Source of the DNA: Glutamicibacter mishrai
Lineage (GTDB): Bacteria; Actinomycetota; Actinomycetes; Actinomycetales; Micrococcaceae
DNA length: 64,000 bases
Reading direction: 5' to 3'
Assembly: GCF_012221945.1 (NCBI RefSeq)
Contig: NZ_CP032549.1
Location: 3,100,001 to 3,164,000 of the forward strand
Of this stretch, positions 8,511 to 17,237 are shown one piece after another. The notes under the pieces were generated by a model. That model saw nothing but the letters and a program-made list of their open reading frames with translations, was not told the origin of the DNA and did not search any database. A program made the position numbers and the translations under genes. Positions within the stretch are counted from its first letter, which is position 1. Every line of letters starts with the position of its first letter.

Positions 8511-9518
8511 TTGGGCGTGGCATTGGACTTCACAGCAGTAGATTTTGAGACAGCAAACGGCTTTATCGGCTCCGCCTGTTCGGTGGGCCTGGTAAAGGTT
8601 CGTTCCGGAAAAATCGTTGAAACCGAACAGTGGCTTTTGAAGCCTCCTGTTGGATTCGACCACTTTGACCCGCGCAACGTGTCGATCCACCAAATCACCC
8701 CGGACATGGTTATCGACGCGCCGCGCGTTACCGAGAAATTACCAGAATTGCTGGACTTCATTGGCCCCGACGTCCTGGTAGCGCATAACTCAGCCTTTGA
8801 TTCAGGCGTTATCCGCGCTGCATCGGAAGCCAGCGAAATCCCGGTTCCGGAAATCGCGCATCTGTGCACCGTGAAACTCTCCCGCAAGGCCTACGACCTG
8901 CCCAGCTATTCGCTGCCCTTCGTTGCAGAAGAAGCGGGACATCCCATTGAAAACCACCACGAAGCGCTCGCCGACTCCACGGCCTGCGCTTGGGCCATGA
9001 TCGATATGGCCCAACGCAGCGGCTTTGACTCCTTGCTGGAGACCGCTGACCACTACGGCGTGCGTTTGGGGCTGACCCAGGCATGGCAGCCGGGCGATGA
9101 ATATTCTCGTGCTACTCGTGACGCCCAAGGTTGGCTCGCATCCGGCCACCCCTTGCCGCCACAGGACGCGTTTAATAACTGGCCCCAGGAAGGGCCCAAT
9201 CCCTCTCCTAATCCCGAAGCTGATCCGGGGCATCCGCTCTATGGGCAGATCATGGTCTTCACCGGGAACTTGGCACTGCCACGCCCGCAGGCCAAAGAGC
9301 TCGCAGCAGAACATGGAGCGCAAACGGCATCCCGGGTTACCCGAGCAACCACCGCTCTGGTTGTCGGTGATGGATTCGTCCCGCAGGACCTGGCCAATGG
9401 CCGATTGACCAACAAGGCGAAGCACGTCTTGCGCCTGCGGGAAAAGGGGCAAAAGGTCAGCATCATTTCCGAAGGCGAGTTCATGCAGATGGTCGGTGGC
9501 TTCGGGCTCACCGCCTGA
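8511..9518 (+). CDS. DEDDh 3'-5' exonuclease with C-terminal BRCT domain
   Basis: 335 residues from a TTG start with AGAAGAG 7 bases upstream (GTG at 8517 is an alternative). N-terminal DnaQ-like fold: VDFETAN (Exo I, Asp/Glu), HNSAFDSGVIR (Exo II), and HHEALADSTACAW (Exo III, His and Asp, hence DEDDh). After a Pro-rich linker near residue 230, a BRCT domain begins at GQIMVFTGNLALPR and runs through VTRATTALVVGDG to the end. Similar to DNA polymerase III epsilon-like stand-alone exonucleases of actinobacteria; probably repair or proofreading, partner unknown. Close to sbcDC but separated from it by a gene on the other strand. Confidence 0.85.
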   Translation: MGVALDFTAVDFETANGFIGSACSVGLVKVRSGKIVETEQWLLKPPVGFDHFDPRNVSIHQITPDMVIDAPRVTEKLPELLDFIGPDVLVAHNSAFDSGVIRAASEASEIPVPEIAHLCTVKLSRKAYDLPSYSLPFVAEEAGHPIENHHEALADSTACAWAMIDMAQRSGFDSLLETADHYGVRLGLTQAWQPGDEYSRATRDAQGWLASGHPLPPQDAFNNWPQEGPNPSPNPEADPGHPLYGQIMVFTGNLALPRPQAKELAAEHGAQTASRVTRATTALVVGDGFVPQDLANGRLTNKAKHVLRLREKGQKVSIISEGEFMQMVGGFGLTA

Positions 9519-9534
9519 TCGACGCCAGATATGA

Positions 9535-9572
9535 CAATCGGTGGCCGGCTCATTTGAGCCGGCCACCGATTG
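9535..9572. terminator. Bidirectional terminator
   Basis: Perfect 18-bp stem (CAATCGGTGGCCGGCTCA / TGAGCCGGCCACCGATTG) with two unpaired bases at the tip, between converging genes. Confidence 0.85.
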
Positions 9573-9590
9573 CCTATTTCAAGGTCATAA

Positions 9591-10529
9591 TTAGACCAGC
9601 AGAGCCATCCAACGATCATGCAATTCAGAAATGATGTCATCCAGCGCGCTGGCAGGACGCTCGCCAACAGCTTCGGTGCCATAGACCGCCGCCAGCAAGG
9701 CAACGGCGTAGGCATCAACCTCAGGATCGCGGTCTTCCGGAACGGACACCACCGATTCAGGAGCTGCCGCCACATCTGACTCGGCCGACTCGTCCTCGGA
9801 AGCATCGCCGAAGTAGGCGTTGTAGGCATCTTCAGGGGACAGCGCAATATTCTCGCGGATCCTTGCCACCACGCTGCGAAGTGCCTCGGCCGATGGACCC
9901 TCAAGGCCAACGAGCAGGTCCTCCCACTCGCCAGCCGACTCCTCGGAACGCTCCATGGCCGATCGGATGATCTTTGCCGCGGCTACCGAAGTCTTTGCAG
10001 CCTGGGCATCGTGCGTCAAGAAGGCTGCCGAACGGGCCAGGGTTTCGGTCGTGCCCAACGGAACGCGGGCCAACAATGCGGTGATCGCCGCGCGAGGCAA
10101 TACACCGGTTGAGTCAGCTCCGGCGCCGGTGGGACGCCCAGCCTGGCCCATGTCGGCACTATTCAGTCCGGAGATATTCTGTGGATCGCCGTCAGCGATT
10201 TTCTCGAAAATCTCAACCTTGGGGAATTCGTTATCAATCCAGCGGCCCAAAGGTTCAGGCGCGCCGGTTGGGAAGGACCCGGTTAGCTTCTTGTAGCTGC
10301 GAAGCGCGGCAAGCCACATGCAGGCTGCCTCGTCGCTAGCGACACCATCACGAGCCCACTCCAACGCTTCTAGCAGGCCATCGGCCAGGTAGAGGGGGAG
10401 GATTTCGGTGGCACCGGGGTCGATGTCGTCACGGGCGTGGGTTGCGCCGTCGGCTAGGCCGAGGAGGATCGCAAACACCTTGTCTGAGTAGTTCTCTGGC
10501 AGGAGTGCAGATTCACCGGTTTCATTCAC
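9591..10529 (-). CDS. ADP-ribosylglycohydrolase-family protein, degenerate
   Basis: 312 residues from a GTG start with ATGGAG just upstream. The all-helical DraG/ADPRH pattern is recognisable: AILLGLADGATHA (family GxxxGDALG), ACMWLAALRSYKK, VLPRAAITALLARVPLG, LARSAAFLTHDAQAAKTSVAAAKII, and DPEVDAYAVALLAAVYG where active members have a GDTDT-I-A metal motif. The first Asp pair motif (T-D-D-T) also seems absent, so catalysis is doubtful. An acidic insertion (DASEDESAESD) sits before the last helices. Divergent from sbcD with about 50 bases between. Function unknown; a pseudo-enzyme is likely. Confidence 0.55.
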   Translation of the reverse strand: MNETGESALLPENYSDKVFAILLGLADGATHARDDIDPGATEILPLYLADGLLEALEWARDGVASDEAACMWLAALRSYKKLTGSFPTGAPEPLGRWIDNEFPKVEIFEKIADGDPQNISGLNSADMGQAGRPTGAGADSTGVLPRAAITALLARVPLGTTETLARSAAFLTHDAQAAKTSVAAAKIIRSAMERSEESAGEWEDLLVGLEGPSAEALRSVVARIRENIALSPEDAYNAYFGDASEDESAESDVAAAPESVVSVPEDRDPEVDAYAVALLAAVYGTEAVGERPASALDDIISELHDRWMALLV

Positions 10530-10580
10530 AGCTCCATTCTAATGTCCAAGTTGTCCCCAACATTGCATATGGTTGGAAAT

Positions 10581-11747
10581 ATGCGATTGCTACATACCTC
10601 TGATTGGCATCTGGGCCGCACCTTCCACGGCGCATCCCTGATCGACGCCCAGCGCAGCGTGCTTCAGGAAATCATCAATGTCACGGCCAACCAGCAGGTT
10701 CAAGCGGTGCTGATCTCCGGTGATATCTATGATCGGGCGCTGCCCCATGTGGATGCAGTCCAGCTGTGCAACTGGGCGCTGCGGGAATTGCGGGCCACCG
10801 GGGCCACCGTCATCATTACCAGCGGCAATCATGATTCGGCCTCGCGCCTCGGATTTGGCGCCGAGCTCTTGGATAGCGCTGGGGTGCACATCATTGCTGA
10901 TATCGATCGTATGGTCCATCCCGTGCTCTGCGACGCGGGAGATCATCAGGTCGCCATTTTTGGCATCCCCTATCTGGAGCCCCGCATGGTGATGGAGCGG
11001 CTGGGAGCTGCCAAGGCCAGCCATGAATCGGTGGTGCGGGCAGCCATCGGAGAAATCGATAAGCACCTAGCGGCAGCAGATCATGGCGGGAAGCCAGTGG
11101 TTTCCATCGCGATGGCTCACCTCTTCGCAGCGGGCGGCATCGGCAGCGATTCCGAGCGCGAGCTGAGCACAGGAAACCTTGATGTGGTTCCCATGGAGCT
11201 TTTTGAGCACTTTGATTATGCCGCCTTGGGACACCTGCATGGACGCCAAAAGGTGCGCGACCATGTGCGCTATTCGGGGTCACCCTTGGCTTATTCCTTC
11301 TCAGAGGTCAACCAGACCAAGGGCATGTGGCTGATCGACACCAACGCTGGCGGCATCGAATCGGTGCAAGAGATCTTGCTGTCTGTACCCAAGAAATTAG
11401 CTGTCCTGAAGGGAAAGCTGCCCGATCTTCTCAGCGATCCGGAACTTGAATACGCCACCGAAGCGTGGTGCCAGATCACGCTCACCGACGCGCAACGCCC
11501 CGCCGATGCGATGACGGCACTGCGAGCTCGATTCCCCGATACCGTCGTTCTGAATTTCGCCCCTGAAGGCGGGCCGGAAAACAGTGCTCCATCCACGTAT
11601 GCGCAGCGGATGGCCAAGGCGACAAGCACCGAAGACGTGGTCGGCGACTTCATGGAGCATGTCCGCGAACGCGCGGCTGATGAAGCAGAACGCGAAGTCA
11701 TCAGCACCGTTATCCGAGCTACTCGAGAATCACAGGTGAGCCAGTGA
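10581..11747 (+). CDS. sbcD: Exonuclease subunit SbcD (Mre11-like)
   Basis: 388 residues starting MRLLHTSDWHLGR, the family's usual N terminus; an in-frame ATG at 10542 would add 13 unconserved residues. Calcineurin-like phosphoesterase motifs in order: DWH, SGDIYDRA, SGNHDS, AMAHLF and GHLHGRQ, which bind two metals. With SbcC it forms the ATP-dependent nuclease that opens hairpins and processes blocked DNA ends. Stop overlaps the sbcC GTG start. Confidence 0.95.
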   Translation: MRLLHTSDWHLGRTFHGASLIDAQRSVLQEIINVTANQQVQAVLISGDIYDRALPHVDAVQLCNWALRELRATGATVIITSGNHDSASRLGFGAELLDSAGVHIIADIDRMVHPVLCDAGDHQVAIFGIPYLEPRMVMERLGAAKASHESVVRAAIGEIDKHLAAADHGGKPVVSIAMAHLFAAGGIGSDSERELSTGNLDVVPMELFEHFDYAALGHLHGRQKVRDHVRYSGSPLAYSFSEVNQTKGMWLIDTNAGGIESVQEILLSVPKKLAVLKGKLPDLLSDPELEYATEAWCQITLTDAQRPADAMTALRARFPDTVVLNFAPEGGPENSAPSTYAQRMAKATSTEDVVGDFMEHVRERAADEAEREVISTVIRATRESQVSQ

Positions 11748-14700
11748 GAATTCATAAGCTCCAGATCCAGGCCTTCGGCCCATTCGCCGGCAGCGAGCAG
11801 ATCGACTTCGATGAGCTTGCCGAAGGCGGGCTGTTCCTACTTGACGGCCCCACCGGTGCAGGCAAATCCAGCATCCTCGATGCAATTTGTTATGCCCTCT
11901 ATGGTTCGCTGCCCGGCAGCCGAACCGGCAGCCGCCAGATTCGTTCCGACCATGCTCCCGCCGAGTTGGCGCCGGAGGTGACCTGCGAGCTGACCATTGG
12001 CGACCGCCGCTTCGAAGTGACCCGGTCACCAGCGTGGGTGCGCCCGTCAAAGCGCGGCAAGAACAAGACCACGGAACAAAAAGCTTCGAGCCTGCTCAGG
12101 GAATTCACTTCACAGGGGTGGAAAGAACTCTCGACCCGCAATGACGAGGTGGGCCATGTGCTCGGCAGCCTCCTGGGGCTTGACCGTGAACAATTCACCA
12201 AGGTGGTTATGCTGCCCCAGGGCGGGTTTGCCGATTTCCTCCGAGCCAAGGCAAAGGATCGCGAGGATCTCTTGGCCAATCTCTTTGATACGAGCGACTA
12301 CGCACGTATCGAGGAGGAGTTCTCGGCGCGCTTGGCAGAGGAACGCAAGAAAACCGAGAGCGTCGAAGCACGATTGAGTGCCGCCGAAGACGCCATTCAT
12401 TCTGAAGCACGGGCTTTCCTCGCCGGCCGCGAACAGCACGATAACGCTGAAGAGCAAAACGAATCCAAGTCGCTGACGACGGAAGAGTCCTTTGCCGGCT
12501 ACCGCACCCGGATTGAACAGATTCTTCGCTTGGCCGAGGCTGAAGCCACGAAGTTGAAGGCCAACAGGTCGCGCACCGGCGATGTAGTGCGGGCTCTGGA
12601 TGAGCGTCGCCGCCTCTTTGCACGGCACGGCGAACTGAAAACCATGCAACAGCGCTATGCCGAGAATCATGAGGCAGCGGTCATCGCCAGCGGCAGACTG
12701 GAAAAGGATGCCCAAGCCAGTTCCGTGCGGGCTTATCTTGCGCAGGCGAAAAGCGCTCGGTCCACCGTAGATGAAGCTTCGCTGGCCTGGCAACGGCAGC
12801 AACGTTGGCTCAGCGAAGAACTGGAGCTAACCGGTGAAGCAACATCCACGGGCCTGGAGACCTTGCGCCAGCACAGCCAACAGGTTGCTGCAGAATTAGC
12901 CGTCGCCAAATCAGCGCTGGATGAAGAACAACGGCGAGTTCCTTTGGCTAACGAGGTAGCCCAGGCCAAGCAACGCGCTGCCGAGCATGAACAGGCCCGG
13001 GTGAAAGCCGAAACCGAAGTCGCGCAGCTTTCAACTGAACGCGAAGAATTGGCCAGCGGTGACTTGGATCAGGTGGCCGCGGGGGACAAGCTGCACCAGG
13101 CCAAAGAACGCCAACAGTTGCTGGAAACGCAGATTGCCCACGCGATCGCTCGCGATGACCTGGAGGAAAAGGTCCTCACGGCCCGCGAAGCGGCCAGCGC
13201 ACAAGAGCTGAAGATTGTCGAAGCGGAGAAAAGCTTGTTGGCTCTTCGCACGGAGCAATTGAGCCAAAGCGCGTTGTGCCTTGCCGCTGCATTGGAAGAC
13301 GGGAAACCCTGCTTGGTCTGCGGCTCGGCAGAGCACCCGGCCCCGGCAATGGCAGATGCGGATGCAACCCTGATCGATGACGAGCAGATCCAACGATCCG
13401 AGGCACTGGTGGCCGAGGCACGCGCAGCGGGGCAAAAGGCCGCCCAGACACGCGACACTTTGCTGGCTAAATTGGAAACGTCGCAGCTCTCTGCCGGTGA
13501 GAAAAGCGTTGCTGAATTGCGGGTCGAACTTGGCCAGACGCAAGAAGAGCTGGAGCTCGTACGCAAGCACCAGACTGAAGTGACTGTACGCATCACAAAA
13601 CTTGAACAACTTCGCGGACGCATCGAACAGCTGACTGCTCGTGCTGCCCAATCTGGCATTGAATATGCCACAGCGCACCAGAGCGCCCAGTCGCTGACCG
13701 CCCAGTTGCAGGAGCTTGATGCCAGGCTCCAAGAGCTGCGCAGCGGAAAGAAGAACCTTGCGGACCAGGTGGCGGAGCTTCAGGGCAGATCCGCAGGCCT
13801 GGCGAAGTCGGTCCAGGCTTTGCAGACCCTGATGGGCGCTCGCGAAGCGCTGGCCAAGGCGGAATCTTCGTGGGAGATCGAGCGTCAAGCCGCGGGCTTT
13901 GACACGGTTGAAGACTTCACTTCGGCGATCCTTGACGACGCGGAACGAGAGCGTTTACGCCAGCTGCACCGCGCGGATGCGGATCTTTTCAGCGCCATTG
14001 CCGTCTTGGAAAATTCAGAAGACTACCGAGCCGCCCAGGAGCTTCATGCCAAGGGCCTTGGGGCGCCAAGCGAAGAAGAACTCCAGAACGCCCGGGCGCA
14101 AGCTGTCGCTGCTGAAGAAGAGTATGAATCAGCGCGCGAGCAAGTGGTTCTGGCAGTCACGCGTTTGGAACGCCATGATCAGGCAGTCGATGAGTTGCAG
14201 CTGCTTCGAGCAGATGCCGGACCGGTCATCGAAGCCTACCGCCGACTGCGCGGTCTGGCCGAAGTCATCAGGGGCGGGGGAGAGAACCTCTACAAGATGA
14301 CCCTGAGCACCTACGTCCTGGCGGCGCGGCTTGAGGAAGTGGCAATCGCCGCGACCGAGCGTTTGGATGCGATGTCCGGCGGTCGTTATTCACTGCACCA
14401 CGACGATTCAAAGCAGGGAAATGCCAAGTCCGGGCTGGGTCTTCGTGTTCTGGACTCGTGGACCGGAAAGTACCGGGAAACCCAGACTCTCTCCGGCGGC
14501 GAGACGTTCATGGCTTCGCTGGCGTTGGCCCTGGGGCTAGCGGATGTGATTTCCCATCACTCGGGTGCCGTGGACATGCAGACGCTCTTTGTAGACGAGG
14601 GCTTCGGCTCCTTGGACGCTGAGACGCTCGAAGAGGTGATGCAGGCGCTGGAGAATCTGCGCGCTGGCGGACGAACCATCGGCCTGGTCTCGCACGTTGC

Positions 14701-14797
14701 CGAGATGAAACAACGCATCACCAATCGGGTCTCGGTGCTCAAAACCCAGCACGGTTCAACGATTCAGCGTGACGGCCTGCTGTTAGCTTCCCCATAA
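11744..14797 (+). CDS. sbcC: Exonuclease subunit SbcC (Rad50-like SMC ATPase)
   Basis: 1,017 residues. N-terminal Walker A DGPTGAGKSSILDA near residue 34, two long Glu/Ala/Gln/Arg coiled coils (about residues 190-520 and 560-850), the zinc hook CLVC at about residue 523 between them, then signature TLSGGETFMASLAL and Walker B MQTLFVDEGFGSLD near residue 945. GTG start overlaps the sbcD stop, so the subunits are translationally coupled. Length fits the family (about 1,000-1,050). Confidence 0.95.
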   Translation: MRIHKLQIQAFGPFAGSEQIDFDELAEGGLFLLDGPTGAGKSSILDAICYALYGSLPGSRTGSRQIRSDHAPAELAPEVTCELTIGDRRFEVTRSPAWVRPSKRGKNKTTEQKASSLLREFTSQGWKELSTRNDEVGHVLGSLLGLDREQFTKVVMLPQGGFADFLRAKAKDREDLLANLFDTSDYARIEEEFSARLAEERKKTESVEARLSAAEDAIHSEARAFLAGREQHDNAEEQNESKSLTTEESFAGYRTRIEQILRLAEAEATKLKANRSRTGDVVRALDERRRLFARHGELKTMQQRYAENHEAAVIASGRLEKDAQASSVRAYLAQAKSARSTVDEASLAWQRQQRWLSEELELTGEATSTGLETLRQHSQQVAAELAVAKSALDEEQRRVPLANEVAQAKQRAAEHEQARVKAETEVAQLSTEREELASGDLDQVAAGDKLHQAKERQQLLETQIAHAIARDDLEEKVLTAREAASAQELKIVEAEKSLLALRTEQLSQSALCLAAALEDGKPCLVCGSAEHPAPAMADADATLIDDEQIQRSEALVAEARAAGQKAAQTRDTLLAKLETSQLSAGEKSVAELRVELGQTQEELELVRKHQTEVTVRITKLEQLRGRIEQLTARAAQSGIEYATAHQSAQSLTAQLQELDARLQELRSGKKNLADQVAELQGRSAGLAKSVQALQTLMGAREALAKAESSWEIERQAAGFDTVEDFTSAILDDAERERLRQLHRADADLFSAIAVLENSEDYRAAQELHAKGLGAPSEEELQNARAQAVAAEEEYESAREQVVLAVTRLERHDQAVDELQLLRADAGPVIEAYRRLRGLAEVIRGGGENLYKMTLSTYVLAARLEEVAIAATERLDAMSGGRYSLHHDDSKQGNAKSGLGLRVLDSWTGKYRETQTLSGGETFMASLALALGLADVISHHSGAVDMQTLFVDEGFGSLDAETLEEVMQALENLRAGGRTIGLVSHVAEMKQRITNRVSVLKTQHGSTIQRDGLLLASP

Positions 14798-14912
14798 GAT
14801 TGGACTTGCCCGGTGGCGGTGGCTATCTTGAAGGTAGTGCCATCAGGCATGTCTGGGAAAAATTGTGCGTCGGGGGGTGTGGGACGACGCACGCTTCGTT
14901 ATGGAGTTTTTG

Positions 14913-16187
14913 ATGACTCAGTATGCGTTGTCGAATGAAAACCGCGAAGATCCGGCGATGAAATCCGGTTACTCCGCGCTTGTTCCCTTGGTAGGAGCCC
15001 CCTTCCTGCCACTTACTTTTCTAGCCCGCTTGCCTCTGGCGATGCTGACCATCGGGTCCATGACCCTGGTGACCGCCACGACGGGATCCTATGCCTTGGG
15101 CGGTCTTGCCGCGGCAATGGTTGGCCTTGGCTCAGCAGTGGGCGGCCCGAGCATCGGCTATCTGGCTGACCGTTTCGGGCAGCGCCCGATCTTGATTACG
15201 GTCGCGCTGATCCACAGCGTCCTGCTGGTCCTGCTGACCCTTTTGGGAAACAGCGGCCCAGATCTATCAGCAGGCCTATTGGTTCTCATGTGCCTGGTTA
15301 CCGGTGCCACCGGACCGCAGGTCGGGCCGATGTCCCGAGTCCGGTGGATCGCCATGACCCGCCAGCAGAAGAAAAATCCCAAGGTCCTCTCAGCAGCATT
15401 GAGCCTGGAATCGATGTTTGATGAATTGGGATTCGTCTTCGGCCCGGTAGCCGTGGGGCTGCTTGCTTCACTGGTCAACCCGGTGCTCCCGTTGTATCTC
15501 GCGGCCATCATGACCCTGGTCCTGGTTCCCATTTTTGCCACGCATTCCACCGGATCGTCGGTGAAGCCGGTCAAGGGTTCAAAGTCGGCCGAAAAGGTGC
15601 GAATCTCAGGCGCTCAGGTGGCTGCGATCAGCGCCCTGGTACTGGGCATGATCGCATTGGGAACTGTCTTCGGCTCATCGGCTGCTGGCACGTTGGCCTT
15701 CGCCGGAGACCAGGGCAACTCGAATGAGGGTGGCTTGCTCTATGGTGCCATGGGACTGTCCAGTGCGATTGCTGCCATCTCCGTCGCGGCATGGCCGCAG
15801 TACTTCCGCCAGATCAACCGGTGGATTCTCTGCGGTGCGCTGCTGACCGTTCTGAGCTTCGGTTTGCACCTGGCCGATAGCACTCCATGGATGATCGTGG
15901 CGCTATTTGTCGCTGGATTTGCCGTAGGTCCAGTCATTGTCACTGTCATGACCTTGGGTGGCGAAGTGGCTCCAGCTTCGCGGCTCTCCACGGTGATGAC
16001 CATGCTCTCGGCCGGAATCGTTGTCGGCACGGCAATCGGCAATGGCCTGGCAGGAGTCTTCGCGGACTCGTTGGGTTACCTCGGGGCGTTCTGGGTCTCA
16101 ACCGGAGGCGCGCTGGTCATCCTGCTCGCTGCCTTGGCGATGAAGGTCATCGTCGCGAAGTCGCCGTCGCTCTCGCGTGTCCGCTAG
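14913..16187 (+). CDS. MFS transporter
   Basis: 424 residues from the ATG at 14913, with ATGGAG 6 bases upstream; an upstream in-frame start lacks a ribosome site. Twelve probable membrane helices; the helix 2-3 loop GYLADRFGQRPIL is the MFS G-x-L-a-D-R-x-G-R-R motif. Near-symmetric halves joined by a basic loop (VKPVKGSKSAEKVR). Substrate not deducible; the fold type is common among actinobacterial exporters. Followed by a very strong hairpin. Confidence 0.8.
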   Translation: MTQYALSNENREDPAMKSGYSALVPLVGAPFLPLTFLARLPLAMLTIGSMTLVTATTGSYALGGLAAAMVGLGSAVGGPSIGYLADRFGQRPILITVALIHSVLLVLLTLLGNSGPDLSAGLLVLMCLVTGATGPQVGPMSRVRWIAMTRQQKKNPKVLSAALSLESMFDELGFVFGPVAVGLLASLVNPVLPLYLAAIMTLVLVPIFATHSTGSSVKPVKGSKSAEKVRISGAQVAAISALVLGMIALGTVFGSSAAGTLAFAGDQGNSNEGGLLYGAMGLSSAIAAISVAAWPQYFRQINRWILCGALLTVLSFGLHLADSTPWMIVALFVAGFAVGPVIVTVMTLGGEVAPASRLSTVMTMLSAGIVVGTAIGNGLAGVFADSLGYLGAFWVSTGGALVILLAALAMKVIVAKSPSLSRVR

Positions 16188-16203
16188 TTAGCTCGCGCGC
16201 CGC

Positions 16204-16257
16204 AAAACAGCTGACCCGTCGTGGATCGTCTAAGATCCACGACGGGTCAGCTGTTTT
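16204..16257. terminator. Bidirectional terminator
   Basis: Perfect 24-bp stem (arms 16204-16227 and 16234-16257, AAAACAGCTGACC at the base) with a 6-base loop GTCTAA; the A/T ends of the stem give a T-tract on either strand. Confidence 0.9.
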
Positions 16258-16274
16258 AAGGAATCGGCAGGTGC

Positions 16275-16970
16275 TCAGCCAGCCAGTTTCCGGCTGATCC
16301 GGCGGGCGGCGAGCTTCAGTGCTTCAATGACCGGTTCGCGGGAGTCCACGGTGCTCGTGGCGAAGACCACCGCAAGGGCGGCGGGAGTCTGTCCTGGCTG
16401 TTCGATGGGCACGGCCAGCGAAGTCACGCCCTTGATCACTTTATTCTCGCTGGTGGCGTAGCCATTGCTGCGAGCCTGGACCGCGGCGTCGCGGTAAGCG
16501 ACGGTGGTATCCATCGCTTCCCACTGCTCTTTGCTGTAGTGCGATTGGATGGCGATGCCTGCCGCTCCGACATCCATGCCGTGCACCGAACCAGGGCGGT
16601 GGACGATGGCTCGTTGCGAATTGAGCGGTGAAACGGACTGCAAGGTGGTGCACAGGTCGTATTCCCACACTGCGACAAATGCGGTCATCGACAATTCGTT
16701 GGCCAGCGTAGTCAGCTCTACGGTGGCGGCGGCCTGCAAATCGTGCTCAACGGAGCGGGCCAGCACGGCCAACCCTGACGCGGAGCGGATGTGGCCTGCT
16801 TCGTCGCGATTGAGCAGGTGGTGCTGCTCCAAGGTGCGAATGATGCGATAGGCAATGGAGCGGTGGACCTCGAGCTTTTCGGCAATTTCGGCAATCGAAA
16901 GGTGCACCGGGGAATTGGCGACGATTTCTAGGACGCGAATGCCGCGGGAAAGCGTCTGGGAAGTAGGCAT
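16275..16970 (-). CDS. IclR-family transcriptional regulator
   Basis: 231 residues. N-terminal winged helix (about 1-65: SRGIRVLEIVANSP, SIAEIAEKLEVHRSIAYRII, LNRDEAGHIR) and an IclR effector-binding domain with GSVHGMDVGAAGIAI and the late SLAVPIEQPG. The family senses small aromatic or carboxylic compounds and often controls a divergent operon. The MHS-family transporter starts 267 bases away on the other strand, its probable target. ATG start has only a weak GAAG upstream. Confidence 0.9.
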   Translation of the reverse strand: MPTSQTLSRGIRVLEIVANSPVHLSIAEIAEKLEVHRSIAYRIIRTLEQHHLLNRDEAGHIRSASGLAVLARSVEHDLQAAATVELTTLANELSMTAFVAVWEYDLCTTLQSVSPLNSQRAIVHRPGSVHGMDVGAAGIAIQSHYSKEQWEAMDTTVAYRDAAVQARSNGYATSENKVIKGVTSLAVPIEQPGQTPAALAVVFATSTVDSREPVIEALKLAARRISRKLAG

Positions 16971-17069
16971 GGAACTTCAATCTGGCGCGTGGCATTGGTC
17001 AATGCTTGGTAGCGCCCTCGCTGTGAGCCTTGCGACTGCTGAATGGTTGCTCTAACTGCGACTTTAGTC

Positions 17070-17209
17070 GTTCTCTATTAGAACACCGAATTCTTTTCAG
17101 TCATGGGGCGCGGGTCATGGTTCGGATGTTCGCCCGGGCAAGCACTAGTGTTGTGATCTGGTTCACTGTCGGATTATGATTGTGAGCATAAATAAACCGT
17201 CCGAACGGT
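17070..17209. promoter_or_regulatory. Two palindromes in the IclR / transporter divergent region
   Basis: GTTCT-CTATT-AGAAC (17070-17084) is a perfect 15-base inverted repeat of a size suited to an IclR dimer. ACCGT-CCGA-ACGGT (17196-17209) lies 28 bases before the transporter ATG. A CATAAA hexamer near 17187 could be the transporter's -10. Function of either palindrome is inferred from position. Confidence 0.4.
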
Positions 17210-17237
17210 CGGTAAAGTAACGTGCAAAGGGCAACTC

